Made by a program: the position numbers and the translations under genes. Below the pieces are notes generated by a model. It searched no databases. It was not told where the DNA came from and was given only the letters and a program-made list of their open reading frames with translations. Source: Flectobacillus longus (GTDB lineage: Bacteria; Bacteroidota; Bacteroidia; Cytophagales; Spirosomataceae). From it: DNA of 64,000 bases. The stretch lies in the NCBI RefSeq assembly GCF_030056705.1, contig NZ_JASHIC010000015.1:62001-126000 (forward strand). The letters run 5' to 3'. How positions within the stretch are numbered: position 1 is the stretch's first letter; each line of letters starts with the position of its first letter. Positions 9,128 to 18,301 of the stretch are shown piece by piece.

Positions 9128-9973
9128 ATGAAAAAATCAGCAATCCTCTTATCAATCCTATTGTCTACTGGTTTGGTTTCAACATCATTTTCTCAAAAGA
9201 CTCTTACCAAAATCTGGGAGACAGATACCCTAATCTCAACTCCAGAATCTGTGGTCTTTGAACCCAAATCAAAAGCCCTATACGTAGCTTGTATCAATGG
9301 TGCACCAACAGCAACGAATGAAAAAAGCTTTATTTCAAAATTGGATTTAAACGGTAAAATCACCCAATTAAAAGTAACTGAAAATCTTCATGCAGTAAAA
9401 GGACTGGATGTCTTGGATGGAAAAATTTATGTAGCAGAGATTTTCAAATTGGTTGAAATTGATGCTAAGACAGGGAAAGTATTACATAAATATGAAGTTC
9501 CAAATGCTACTTTTTTGAATGGTGTGAGCGTTGATCAGAAGAACAAAGTTGTGTACTTTACCGATATGCGTTCGGATAGATTATGGAAATTAGAAAAGGG
9601 GCAGTTGGTAAAAGTGGCAGAAGGTGCTCCTTTAAAAACACCCAATGGCGTATTTTTTGAAAATGATAAATTGATTATTGGAAACGGTGATGGAAAAATC
9701 CTTGCACTAGATTTAAAAACACAACAATATGCAACAATCGCCGAGGGAATGGGAGGACTGGACGGTATTTTGTCGGATGGACAAAAAGGTTATTTCGCTA
9801 CTGAATGGAGAGGGAAAATCTGGCATATCAACCCAGAAGGCAAAACCCAATTGTTGTTGGATACCGTAGATGCCAAAATGAATACCGCAGATATTGAATA
9901 TATCCCTAGTCAAAAAATATTATTGGTTCCAACTTTCTGGAAAAACAAAGTCATTGCCTATAAAGTCAATTAG
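9128..9973 (+). CDS. Secreted SMP-30/gluconolactonase-like beta-propeller protein
   Basis: 281 residues with a signal peptide (1-22, ending SFSQ). The rest is repeating beta-propeller blades such as TPESVVFEPKSKALYVAC, VKGLDVLDGKIYVAEI, LNGVSVDQKNKVVYFTDM and TPNGVFFENDKLIIGNG, the pattern of SMP-30/strictosidine-synthase-like/NHL proteins. In that fold several acidic residues and Asn bind a divalent metal, and some members hydrolyse sugar lactones. Enzymatic function is not certain; many Bacteroidota copies are just called ATP/GTP-binding or SMP-30 family proteins. It stands alone, with a perfect hairpin two bases after its stop. Confidence 0.8.
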   Translation: MKKSAILLSILLSTGLVSTSFSQKTLTKIWETDTLISTPESVVFEPKSKALYVACINGAPTATNEKSFISKLDLNGKITQLKVTENLHAVKGLDVLDGKIYVAEIFKLVEIDAKTGKVLHKYEVPNATFLNGVSVDQKNKVVYFTDMRSDRLWKLEKGQLVKVAEGAPLKTPNGVFFENDKLIIGNGDGKILALDLKTQQYATIAEGMGGLDGILSDGQKGYFATEWRGKIWHINPEGKTQLLLDTVDAKMNTADIEYIPSQKILLVPTFWKNKVIAYKVN

Positions 9974-9975
9974 CC

Positions 9976-10004
9976 TTTGTCGGAGTTTTCTCCGACAAAC
10001 TTTG
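9976..10004 (+). terminator. Perfect 10-4-10 hairpin after the SMP-30-like gene
   Basis: TTTGTCGGAG (9976-9985), loop TTTT, CTCCGACAAA (9990-9999), then ACTTT. It starts two bases after the stop codon. A sister hairpin with compensated stem changes lies at 10462-10485. Confidence 0.65.
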
Positions 10005-10052
10005 CGGCAGCAACAATAGAATTTCAGTAATAAGCCCTCAAATTTATATATA

Positions 10053-10430
10053 ATGATAAATCCTATTGAAATAGATGATAAAGCAATCATCATTAAAATT
10101 TCCCAAAAATATAACCCCAATATGTCGGCTGAGGCACTTTATGAGGCAACGAGAGGCGTATGGAGATTATCAAAGGAAAGAGCCTCCTATGCAAATATAG
10201 CATTTTCGGTTGCTAATGGTATAATATTAGAAGTCTATGAAATCATTAGTTGGCATGATGCTGGTACTACAGTTTATCACACAAGAGATGATGTCCATGA
10301 TTATCAAGGTCGTTTTGAATTTGTAGGTAAAATAGCCAATGAAATTCTTAGAAATAAATATCTAGGACAATCAGTTAAGTCTTATTTTAAGAGAGGACGT
10401 AGTAATCCGATAAAATATATAAATTGTTGA
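10053..10430 (+). CDS. Conserved hypothetical protein, possible EVE/PUA-like fold
   Basis: 125 residues, no signal peptide. Recognisable pattern: AEALYEATRGVWRLS, then ANIAFSVANGIILEVYEIISW, then GRFEFVGKIA and the closing QSVKSYFKRGRSNPIKYINC. I recall this pattern from small conserved proteins that resemble EVE/PUA-like nucleic-acid-binding domains, in which incoming ligands are modified bases, but I cannot name the family with confidence. It sits alone between two hairpins, flanked by a secreted propeller and a secreted esterase, so context gives no function. Confidence 0.6.
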   Translation: MINPIEIDDKAIIIKISQKYNPNMSAEALYEATRGVWRLSKERASYANIAFSVANGIILEVYEIISWHDAGTTVYHTRDDVHDYQGRFEFVGKIANEILRNKYLGQSVKSYFKRGRSNPIKYINC

Positions 10431-10461
10431 TAATTAGTCAAATATATTTAGTGTTTTCACC

Positions 10462-10490
10462 TTTGGTGGAGTTGTCTCCACCAAATTTTA
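10462..10490 (+). terminator. Perfect 10-4-10 hairpin after the small hypothetical gene
   Basis: TTTGGTGGAG (10462-10471), loop TTGT, CTCCACCAAA (10476-10485), followed by TTTTA. Same size and framing as the hairpin at 9976-9999, with covarying stem bases. It probably ends transcription 30 bp after the stop codon. Confidence 0.65.
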
Positions 10491-10535
10491 CGTCTGAAAC
10501 AAAATTCACAATCCAAAACTTTTTATTCTTAATAG

Positions 10536-11756
<1,221 letters not shown>

Positions 11757-11822
11757 TCCCTACATATTGTAATGATTTGCGTCCAAAGACGTGTCATTCT
11801 GCTAATAAATATCCGCAAATTA

Positions 11823-12045
11823 TAAACATGAGTAATCCCTAATTTTAAGATTGGGTTTATTCTCCAAGTTTTCATCAAAAAAGCGGTCGGGAAATATTTT
11901 CCGACCGCTTTTTTGATGAAAATATAGTAGATTTTACTCAGCTTAAGAAGCAATCATAGCGTCTCTACTGCCAGAATACACATTTTAAATTAATCACTCA
12001 TTCAATCAATCGCTAAATCACTAAATTAGGAATAACTCATGTTTA
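11823..12045. mobile_element. MITE-like element M, copy 2 (223 bp)
   Basis: Same length and order as 7875-8097. TAAACATGAGT at 11823-11833 is repeated in inverse at 12035-12045, the central GCGGTCGG...CCGACCGC hairpin is about 11877-11915, and the right arm has AATCACTCATTCAATCAATC. Its right terminal TAA (minus strand, 12045-12043) is the stop codon of the polysaccharide deacetylase gene, so the element may have trimmed or extended that gene's end. Confidence 0.75.
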
Positions 12046-12981
12046 TTCCCGAATAGTATTTACATCATTCAATGCTATGCTTGCAATTTCATCTTTTCTT
12101 TTGAAGGAAACACCTTTATGACTTTGTATGTATTTAATCAAATCATAAGTGGATTTGACCATCTGAGGAGTGCCCCCAATTCGGTCATGAAAACTGATAG
12201 AGAGCATTCGACGTTTGAAATGACTTTCAAAGTACAATTGGTCAAACTCGGCTTTTACTTGATTGAAAAACTGGTCTGTAGAAAAGTTTTTACCTTCAAT
12301 CAGTAATATATCGTTGTTTCTCAAAGTATAGGGTACAACAGCAAAGTCCTTTTGATTGACTTTTATAACAAAAGGCTCATCTCTGCTAAGGTCGTCGATA
12401 TGATATTTAAAGCCAAGTTCTTGTAGTATATTCAAAGTGTTTTCGCCTCTTCGTAGCCAATTGGCATTATATCCGATGGCGTTAAAACCTGTGATGTTTT
12501 TAATGGCATCGACACCGTCTTTGATAAATTTTTTCTCTTGCTCATAAGGCAAGTTGTACTGAGAACTCCAGTTCATCCCATGCGCAGCAGCCTCGTGACC
12601 ACGCTCTACGATTTCACGTGCAAGCTGTGGATTTTTCAATACAGCAGTGCCCACCATGTGAGAAGTAACTTTAACACCATGCCTATCCCAATTGTCTAAC
12701 ATTCTTGGAATGCCTTCTTTATAACCGTATTCGTACCAAGTTTTGGCAGGCAAATCTCGGTACCCTTTTTCGAGATTTTGTGGAAAAGGGCTCTCGGCAT
12801 TTTCTGGCTCACCTCCAGATTCAAATTGCATGGAAATAGATACCACTAATCTTGAACCATCAGCCCATTTTGAGCTAGGTGCATTTTCTTTTGGTGAAGC
12901 TTTTGCTAAAAAACTAGGTAACAATAAATGACTAAGTCCCAATGCGCTACTTTGTTGAATGAATTTTCTTCTGCTATCCAT
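12043..12981 (-). CDS. Tat-exported polysaccharide deacetylase (CE4, PuuE-like)
   Basis: 312 residues with a Tat-type signal (SRRKFIQQSSALGLSHLLL, RR at 4-5) and cleavage near AKA at 26-28. The catalytic domain resembles the PuuE / HpPgdA subgroup of CE4: VVSISMQFESGGE near 47-58, GVKVTSHMVG at 102-111, and the metal-binding H-x(4)-H type motif GHEAAAHG at 128-135, plus SFHDRIGG near the end. Such enzymes remove acyl groups from sugars or hydrolyse allantoin-like rings; being exported, a cell-wall or glycan substrate is more likely. It starts 4 bp after the DoxX gene ends, so both form one operon. Its stop codon lies inside repeat element M. Confidence 0.85.
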   Translation of the reverse strand: MDSRRKFIQQSSALGLSHLLLPSFLAKASPKENAPSSKWADGSRLVVSISMQFESGGEPENAESPFPQNLEKGYRDLPAKTWYEYGYKEGIPRMLDNWDRHGVKVTSHMVGTAVLKNPQLAREIVERGHEAAAHGMNWSSQYNLPYEQEKKFIKDGVDAIKNITGFNAIGYNANWLRRGENTLNILQELGFKYHIDDLSRDEPFVIKVNQKDFAVVPYTLRNNDILLIEGKNFSTDQFFNQVKAEFDQLYFESHFKRRMLSISFHDRIGGTPQMVKSTYDLIKYIQSHKGVSFKRKDEIASIALNDVNTIRE

Positions 12982-12985
12982 GACC

Positions 12986-13381
12986 TTATTTGTTGAAGAG
13001 GAAATAGTCTAATGACCATCTATTGGATGAAATGAATTGTATTAAAATCGCAAAAAATACCAAATGGATTAATTGTGAAGGAAGCGCTTCCCAGTTCTCG
13101 ATAAGCGTTGTTCCCAATAATAATAAAAGCATTACGATGCTTCCTGCCAAAAGTGCTTGTTTGGTCAATAGACCAAGAATTAGTAGCGTGCCAATCCCAA
13201 ATTCGAGAATAGGTAGCGCATAACTAAATGGCGTAACGATAGCGCTAGGGAGTAAGGATTTTTCGAAAGATGTAACCATCCATTTGCTAAACCCTGCCAG
13301 TTTGGGTAAACGTACCAAGCCGTGCCCAAACATACTTATACCAATGCCTAAACGAAGTAATAAAAATGAGGTAGTATTCAT
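12986..13381 (-). CDS. DoxX-family membrane protein
   Basis: 131 residues with four predicted membrane helices. Features typical of DoxX are LLRLGIGISMFGHGLVRLPKL at the N-terminus and FSYALPILEFGIGTLLILGLLTK in the middle. DoxX proteins are small inner-membrane proteins often linked with thiosulfate oxidation or redox stress, but most lack an assigned reaction. First gene of a two-gene operon with the polysaccharide deacetylase, and divergent from the AraC gene at 13469, which likely regulates it across the 87-bp intergenic region. Confidence 0.9.
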   Translation of the reverse strand: MNTTSFLLLRLGIGISMFGHGLVRLPKLAGFSKWMVTSFEKSLLPSAIVTPFSYALPILEFGIGTLLILGLLTKQALLAGSIVMLLLLLGTTLIENWEALPSQLIHLVFFAILIQFISSNRWSLDYFLFNK

Positions 13382-13468
13382 AATGTTTATTGTTTTTTTT
13401 GCAAAATTGCAGGCAAAATAGATTTGAAGTGTTGTATAAATAAAGGTTGTATTTGTAAGTTTAGAGGT

Positions 13469-14305
13469 ATGGAAATACGTAATTTATATTTGCCATTTGA
13501 GTTGGAGCTTTGGGAGAAAGACCATTACGAGGCTCGTCCACATAAAAATACTTTTTTTGAAATGGTTTTTGTGTTGGAGGGAACAGGCATTCTGTGGATT
13601 AATCAATATCGATTGCCATTTGCCAAAGACAAGTTATTTTTGATTTTCCCACAAGATTCACACGGATTTGAAATACAATCCTCGAGCAAACTATTTTTTA
13701 TCAGATTCAATAGTGCATACTTAAATCAACAAAGTAAAGATTGGGTCAAAAGACTGGAGTTTATTTTTCATAATCACAACCATTTGCCAGGTTGTATTCT
13801 AAAAACTGTAGCTGATAAGCCCTTGGTCAGAGCTTTGGTTGAAGCGCTTATTCGCGAACATCATCATCAATTTCCTCATACAGAGGAGGTAATTCAACAA
13901 TTGATTAACACGATTATTACCATCGCTGCCAGAAATATTTCGCTGATAACTCCCATAAATATTGACAAACCCAAATCTGAAACGGCTATGCTCATGATCA
14001 ACTATATTCATCAGCATATTTATGAACCCTCAAAACTTCGAGTCGAAGAGCTTGCCAAACATTTCAATTTGTCGGCTACCTATCTAAGTGAGTACTTCAA
14101 AATACAAACAGGAAGTAGTTTGCAAGAGTATGTGATGAATTATAAAATTAAGATTATAGAAATGAGGTTGATGTATACTAGTCTGAATATCAGTGAGATA
14201 GTCTATGAGTTGGGATTTAGTGATGCGAGCCATTTGAATCGTATATTTAAGAAATATCGAGGAATTAGCCCTAGTGAGTTTAAGCGGAGGGTAAAACAAA
14301 CATAG
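13469..14305 (+). CDS. AraC-family transcriptional regulator
   Basis: 278 residues from the ATG at 13469. A TTG start at 13424 would add 15 residues with four cysteines that do not look like family sequence, and would leave the divergent intergenic space with almost no promoter. The N-terminal cupin half (YEARPHKNTFFEMVFVLEGTG ... FPQDSHGFEIQ) is followed by a C-terminal double HTH (LRVEELAKHFNLSATYLSEYF and ISEIVYELGFSDASHLNRIFKKYRGISPSEFK). Divergently placed against the doxX-deacetylase operon, its most likely target. Confidence 0.88.
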   Translation: MEIRNLYLPFELELWEKDHYEARPHKNTFFEMVFVLEGTGILWINQYRLPFAKDKLFLIFPQDSHGFEIQSSSKLFFIRFNSAYLNQQSKDWVKRLEFIFHNHNHLPGCILKTVADKPLVRALVEALIREHHHQFPHTEEVIQQLINTIITIAARNISLITPINIDKPKSETAMLMINYIHQHIYEPSKLRVEELAKHFNLSATYLSEYFKIQTGSSLQEYVMNYKIKIIEMRLMYTSLNISEIVYELGFSDASHLNRIFKKYRGISPSEFKRRVKQT

Positions 14306-14334
14306 CATATTTCTTGAATTGGCTTTTTATAGAA

Positions 14335-14700
14335 TTATTTAAGCCTAAAGAGGTCGCCTTCATCAAAACCATAGGCAATTGCAATAGAATTTTCTAAAAA
14401 ACTATTTTTAAATACAGAAGTTTTTGAATAGTCAATTAGATAAGTTTTAAAATTATCTAGTATTTGATACCACGCCAAATCTTTTTGTCCAAGGAATAGA
14501 TACTTATTTACGGGGCTAAAATCTATATTACATGCCCAGTCATCAGTTGACTCGTCGAAAGTTTTGGAACCAATAAGGTATGCCTGATAGCCCTCCTCTG
14601 TAGTTACTAAGCCAAAGTAATACCCAATTATATCCTTTTCGGGTTTTTCGTTTGTCAAAATTGTGTCTAACCAAGAATTGAATTTTTGTTGTGTAGTCAT
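14335..14700 (-). CDS. Hypothetical protein (cytoplasmic, acidic)
   Basis: 121 residues from the ATG at 14700 (MTTQQKFNSWLDTILTNEKPE). A TTG at 14709 would overlap the upstream gene's stop codon and is the alternative. No signal peptide or membrane helix. Acidic and aromatic-rich, in the style of small immunity or SMI1/Imm-type proteins (YFGLVTTEEGYQAYLIGS, WACNIDFSP), but I do not recognise a family. It follows a secreted hypothetical protein with nearly no gap, so the two are co-transcribed. Confidence 0.6.
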   Translation of the reverse strand: MTTQQKFNSWLDTILTNEKPEKDIIGYYFGLVTTEEGYQAYLIGSKTFDESTDDWACNIDFSPVNKYLFLGQKDLAWYQILDNFKTYLIDYSKTSVFKNSFLENSIAIAYGFDEGDLFRLK

Positions 14701-14705
14701 ATCAA

Positions 14706-15356
14706 TCAAGGTTGAGGAATAAACTTAATATTTGAGAGTTTTTCATTTTTGAATGTAAAATGCTGGGTAATATCACTGATACATGAAATAAATGAAATAA
14801 CCCTAAATCTTTTGTACAATTCTGGAGGGTAGTTTACAAAAAACTTACTGCAAAAAGTATTTATATCCATTCCTACCTTAATATGTTGAAGAAGCTCCAC
14901 TTTATTGTCCCATATTTCCCCTTTGCTAATATACCCATGAGTTGATGCTTCGGGATCATTATCGAAGAAAAAACTTAACTTATTTTTGCCAAAAGCCACT
15001 TGAACATATTCGAAGAATTCCCAAACAGGTGGGGCTAAGTTGGTGTTTTTAAAGCTCTCTCTTTTGTATTTTTTGATGGTCCAATTTTTAAATACACTCT
15101 TCTTCAAGGAGTTTTTGTCGGTTAATTTTCCAAATGGATAAAAGACGAAATTACAACAAGTCACAAGAAATAAAGTGTCCTCTTTTATCACTAAATTACC
15201 ATTGTAGTCAAATGCTTTTAGAGGAATAATTTTGAACCCTTCAATATTTATGGTGTCTGTTGACATCTCATTTTGCCCAAGACACGATATGCAAACTGTT
15301 GGACTCAAAGAAAAGGTTAGAATTAAAAAATAGATATAGACGATACTGTTTTTCAT
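14706..15356 (-). CDS. Hypothetical secreted protein
   Basis: 216 residues with an N-terminal signal sequence (MKNSIVYIYFLILTFSLSP, cysteines at CISCLGQ). The body contains a CC pair in LVTCCNFVFYPFG and a region VELLQHIKVGMDINTFCSKFF. I do not recognise a family. It is the first gene of a two-gene unit with the small acidic protein at 14335. A secreted protein followed by a small cytoplasmic one would fit an effector/immunity layout, but no toxic domain is visible and this remains a guess. Confidence 0.6.
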   Translation of the reverse strand: MKNSIVYIYFLILTFSLSPTVCISCLGQNEMSTDTINIEGFKIIPLKAFDYNGNLVIKEDTLFLVTCCNFVFYPFGKLTDKNSLKKSVFKNWTIKKYKRESFKNTNLAPPVWEFFEYVQVAFGKNKLSFFFDNDPEASTHGYISKGEIWDNKVELLQHIKVGMDINTFCSKFFVNYPPELYKRFRVISFISCISDITQHFTFKNEKLSNIKFIPQP

Positions 15357-15535
15357 AGATGTTTTAATTTAAGTGGCTAAATATAAGTTAATTATGATGT
15401 ATTACTGCATTTTTAATTTAAGATGTTAGTTATCAAGACACTTGTTATAACCAATTCTATGATGCTTAATTGGAACTCTTTGCCCTTTGATGGCTGTAAT
15501 ATCTACAAACAACCATTTTATTGCCAAATTACATC

Positions 15536-16090
15536 ATGAACTACCTAGCATATAAAACCCTATTCGAAGAGATTTTATCAGCAGAAACACCTGCATCTCC
15601 TTACGACAAACCTGATTATCTAAACTACACGAAGCTCAATCAATCACGCATGAAGCGTTGGGACAAGCACCTTGTATTATCAGATTCGATTTTGAGTAAA
15701 CTGCAAGAAATTACATCGCCCCAACATTGGATTATCATCTCCGAACCTTGGTGTGGTGATGCAGCACATATCGTACCTTTTTTGATAAAAATCACAGAGC
15801 AAAATCCTTTGCTGACTTATGAGATTCAATTGAGAGATAGTGAGCCTTTTCTTATTGAGAAATATTTAACAAACGGTACAAGTAAGAGTATCCCGAAGTT
15901 GATTGCAAGAGACGAGACTGGAAATGACCTTTTTGTGTGGGGACCTCGTCCCGAAGGTGCCCATCAGTTAATGGAAGAATTGAAAGCTGAAAATGCAGAC
16001 TTTGAAACGGTTAAAATTAAGTTACAAAATTGGTATAACGATAACAAAGGCGAGGAAATTTGTCATGAATTAGCTCAGTTGATTGGATAA
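15536..16090 (+). CDS. Thioredoxin-family protein (thioredoxin_9-like)
   Basis: 184 residues from the ATG at 15536; a TTG at 15521 is possible but less likely. The central segment WIIISEPWCGDAAHIVPFL has the thioredoxin-fold active-site position but reads WCGD, so only one cysteine remains of the usual CxxC. SIPKLIARDETGNDLFVWGPRP contains the conserved cis-proline. Proteins of this kind are common in Bacteroidota and are annotated as thioredoxin family. With a single cysteine it cannot act as a standard dithiol reductase and may be a monothiol or non-redox member. Cytoplasmic. The nucleosidase gene follows after 61 bp. Confidence 0.85.
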   Translation: MNYLAYKTLFEEILSAETPASPYDKPDYLNYTKLNQSRMKRWDKHLVLSDSILSKLQEITSPQHWIIISEPWCGDAAHIVPFLIKITEQNPLLTYEIQLRDSEPFLIEKYLTNGTSKSIPKLIARDETGNDLFVWGPRPEGAHQLMEELKAENADFETVKIKLQNWYNDNKGEEICHELAQLIG

Positions 16091-16151
16091 GCTTTTCTTT
16101 TTGTAATTTTAATGTCCCATCGACTTTTAAGGATTGTTTAAATAGACTATC

Positions 16152-16736
16152 ATGATACATATTAATTTAGAAACAACTTTTTCGTTAGAAAATACCCTCT
16201 TTTCATTTGCGCTCGAATCAGAGGCTGCCGATGTTTTTGTTGGTCAAAATGTAGTATTTACAGGCATTGGAAAAGTAAATGCTGCTTACGAATTAACCAA
16301 AGCGATTCAGCAGCAAAAGCCTTCTTTGATTATTAATTTGGGAACAGCTGGAAGTAATTATTTTGCTAAAGGCGAGGTGATTTGTTGTACCAAATTTGTC
16401 CAAAGAGATATGGATGTACGAGGCTTAGGCTTCGAACTTTACGAAACCCCACTTTCTGGCGTGCCTCCCTTATTGGCGTATGGACTTGAGATGGACGGAC
16501 TAAAAGTAGGAATTTGTGGTACAGGCGATAGCTTTGAAATGGGTCATTCCGAAACCATTTATAATGTCGTAGATATGGAAGCCTATTCACTGGCTTTGAT
16601 TGCTATGAAAGAAAACATTCCGTTTTTGTGTCTAAAATATATTTCAGATGGTGCCGACGACAATGCTGCAGAAGACTGGACAGAACAAGTTCATAAAGCA
16701 GCAGTGGCGTATGGGAAATTGCTGAAGATTTATTAG
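16152..16736 (+). CDS. Purine nucleosidase (MTA/SAH nucleosidase-like)
   Basis: 194 residues, somewhat shorter than MtnN (about 230). It has the phosphorylase-superfamily motifs: GIGKVNAAYE (38-47), NLGTAGS (62-68), a VDMEA purine/ribose-binding segment (140-144) and KYISDGADD with the catalytic Asp166. It should cleave the N-glycosidic bond of adenine nucleosides such as 5'-methylthioadenosine or S-adenosylhomocysteine, or a related purine nucleoside. A 19-bp stem terminator follows. Confidence 0.82.
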   Translation: MIHINLETTFSLENTLFSFALESEAADVFVGQNVVFTGIGKVNAAYELTKAIQQQKPSLIINLGTAGSNYFAKGEVICCTKFVQRDMDVRGLGFELYETPLSGVPPLLAYGLEMDGLKVGICGTGDSFEMGHSETIYNVVDMEAYSLALIAMKENIPFLCLKYISDGADDNAAEDWTEQVHKAAVAYGKLLKIY

Positions 16737-16821
16737 TTAGTGTTTAATTGTAAAGGCTTTTCTACCGAGAAGCTGTGATTCCATTTAGTGGGTGAATTTA
16801 TTCACCCGTAACGAAAAAGTT

Positions 16822-16865
16822 CAAATAGCCCCACTGAAATAATCTAATTTCAGTGGGGCTATTTG
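16822..16865. terminator. Strong bidirectional terminator
   Basis: A perfect 19-bp stem: CAAATAGCCCCACTGAAAT (16822-16840), 6-base loop, and its complement at 16847-16865. It lies between the nucleosidase (+) and the hypothetical gene at 16877 (-), which converge on it, so it can serve both. Confidence 0.85.
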
Positions 16866-16876
16866 ATCAACGATTA

Positions 16877-17491
16877 CTAAAATTGTCTAGCCATAAAGTT
16901 TGATTCAGCGAACAATATTTCTCCTAAAGTCAAATCTTCTTCCTTAAATTTCATGGATTTTGTTCCATCATCATCATACCCCATGATGTTTGGATTATTA
17001 TTGAACGCCCATGAAAGATGAAGCATAAGAAGTACTTTTTTGTTTTTAAATGCTCCTTTCAGGTGCTCTAAATGGGAAATGTCCTCAATGGTTTGAATGA
17101 AGTTGTTTTGTACTACCAAAGTGAACTCTGACGGGACATTTTCTGAAAAAGCTATATTTTTCACTTCGCTTTTTTCATCAAAAGAAATTAAAAATGAGAA
17201 AGTACCCTGAAAAGAATGCACACTTCTCATGAAAGTCCTCTTATAAATACTACTCATTCCATTCGATACTGCCTCCGACACACGGCGATCTCTCCAAAAC
17301 AAGTTGGTGAACACTGAAACAGTCTGACAATTTAGATCAGATGGATATTGATATTGAGCTCTTTTAATCCATTTATTAATTCTTTTCCTTTGAATAGAAT
17401 CAGTCTGATAGGAGGAGGTTTGTGCAATGATGCTTTGTGCAATGGAAATTAGAAGAATAGAAAGGGTAAGATGTAGTTTGAGGTTTTTCAT
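16877..17491 (-). CDS. Hypothetical secreted protein
   Basis: 204 residues with a signal peptide (1-23, ending SIIAQ). The rest is soluble: RINKWIKRAQYQYPSDLNC, a segment SVFTNLFWRDRRVSEAVSNG, then FSFLISFDEKSEVKNIAFSENV resembling the Bacteroidota TonB-C/energy-transducer-like small domains that describe a residual term. I do not recognise the family. It is a single-gene unit ending at the shared terminator. Confidence 0.6.
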   Translation of the reverse strand: MKNLKLHLTLSILLISIAQSIIAQTSSYQTDSIQRKRINKWIKRAQYQYPSDLNCQTVSVFTNLFWRDRRVSEAVSNGMSSIYKRTFMRSVHSFQGTFSFLISFDEKSEVKNIAFSENVPSEFTLVVQNNFIQTIEDISHLEHLKGAFKNKKVLLMLHLSWAFNNNPNIMGYDDDGTKSMKFKEEDLTLGEILFAESNFMARQF

Positions 17492-17559
17492 AGAGCGTTA
17501 GTTAAATGTCTGGTGTAATACTAACTATTACCATGTTTAGACTTGTGGTGTATTCCAAA

Positions 17560-17937
17560 TTAAGTTGCTATAATCTGATATGCGCGCTCGCCTTTTTTCT
17601 CCATTATGCCAGCGTGAACAAAAATTCTACCTACAACATGTACGTGACAATCATTGTCGGATACCTGTTTCTGATAATGTTTGCAAATTATGCCTCTATT
17701 GTATATCCCATGATTTGCAAGAGTATCTTCGAACACAGTTTTTAATAATAGGAAAGGTATATGCAGCCAATTATCTTTTCCTATCTGAACATTATAACCT
17801 AGCATTCCAGGGTAGTCATATCTACTACAGGGAAAGTCGGGGCCAGCGGCAACGTATCTATATTCAGAATCTCAATCTAGTTTATCTCCAACTTTAACAG
17901 AGTCTTTAATTTGTTGTTCAATATTTGACCAGTTCAT
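17560..17937 (-). pseudogene. Hypothetical gene with an internal TGA stop
   Basis: From an ATG at 17937 the frame reads MNWSNIEQQIKDSVKVGDKLD, then TGA at 17874-17872, then continues in the same frame (DSEYRYVAAGPDFPCSR...) to a second stop at 17560-17562, 125 residues in all. The downstream part, GYNVQIGKDNWLHIPFLLL, NRGIICKH and CHVHVVGRIFVHAG, reads as a real protein, so the first stop is probably a nonsense change, likely from TGG (Trp). I do not know the family. A re-start at the ATG at 17805 could make an 81-residue C-terminal piece. Confidence 0.6.
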
Positions 17938-17974
17938 ATAGATGAGTGTTGTTTTAAGCTGGAAATTAAGTAGT

Positions 17975-18301
17975 TTACTCATGCAAATCCTCTAAGAGAG
18001 TTCGAAGCTCTTTGCTACTTATATCTGCTTTTACTTGCTTGTCATAAATCGTAAGAAGAATAACTTCACTTTTTTCGGTAACAACATAGGTGATTATTCT
18101 AGCCCCACCACTTTTCCCTTTCCCTTTACTTTTTATGCTTATTCTAATTTTGTAGCAATCATGTCCTAAAGAAGCTCCTAGAGTAGGATTTTCCGCTAAA
18201 ACGTCCCCTAATTCTATAAGCTCACTGCGAAGTGAAACATATTTTTTGAGCAAAGATTTTGCATCTCGTTCAAAACTTCGTGTGGTTAGGACTTTAAACA
18301 T
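17975..18301 (-). CDS. Type II toxin, RelE/ParE superfamily
   Basis: 108 residues; the fold pattern of RelE/ParE toxins is visible: FERDAKSLLKKYVSLRSELIEL (two helices), NPTLGASLGHDCYKIRISIKSKGKGKSGGARIITYVV (strands) and EVILLTIYDKQ (last strand and catalytic Tyr/Lys region). Such toxins are mRNA interferases or gyrase inhibitors. It overlaps the upstream antitoxin gene by 8 bp, the standard antitoxin-first order. Confidence 0.85.
   Translation of the reverse strand: MFKVLTTRSFERDAKSLLKKYVSLRSELIELGDVLAENPTLGASLGHDCYKIRISIKSKGKGKSGGARIITYVVTEKSEVILLTIYDKQVKADISSKELRTLLEDLHE

Noticed and set aside
15536-16090. Disulfide reductase with CxxC
   Set aside because: The active-site position reads WCGD, so the second cysteine is missing.
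17580-17897. Open frames on the plus strand opposite the broken gene at 17560-17937
   Set aside because: They are antisense to a frame with better protein-like content, have no start context and odd composition.
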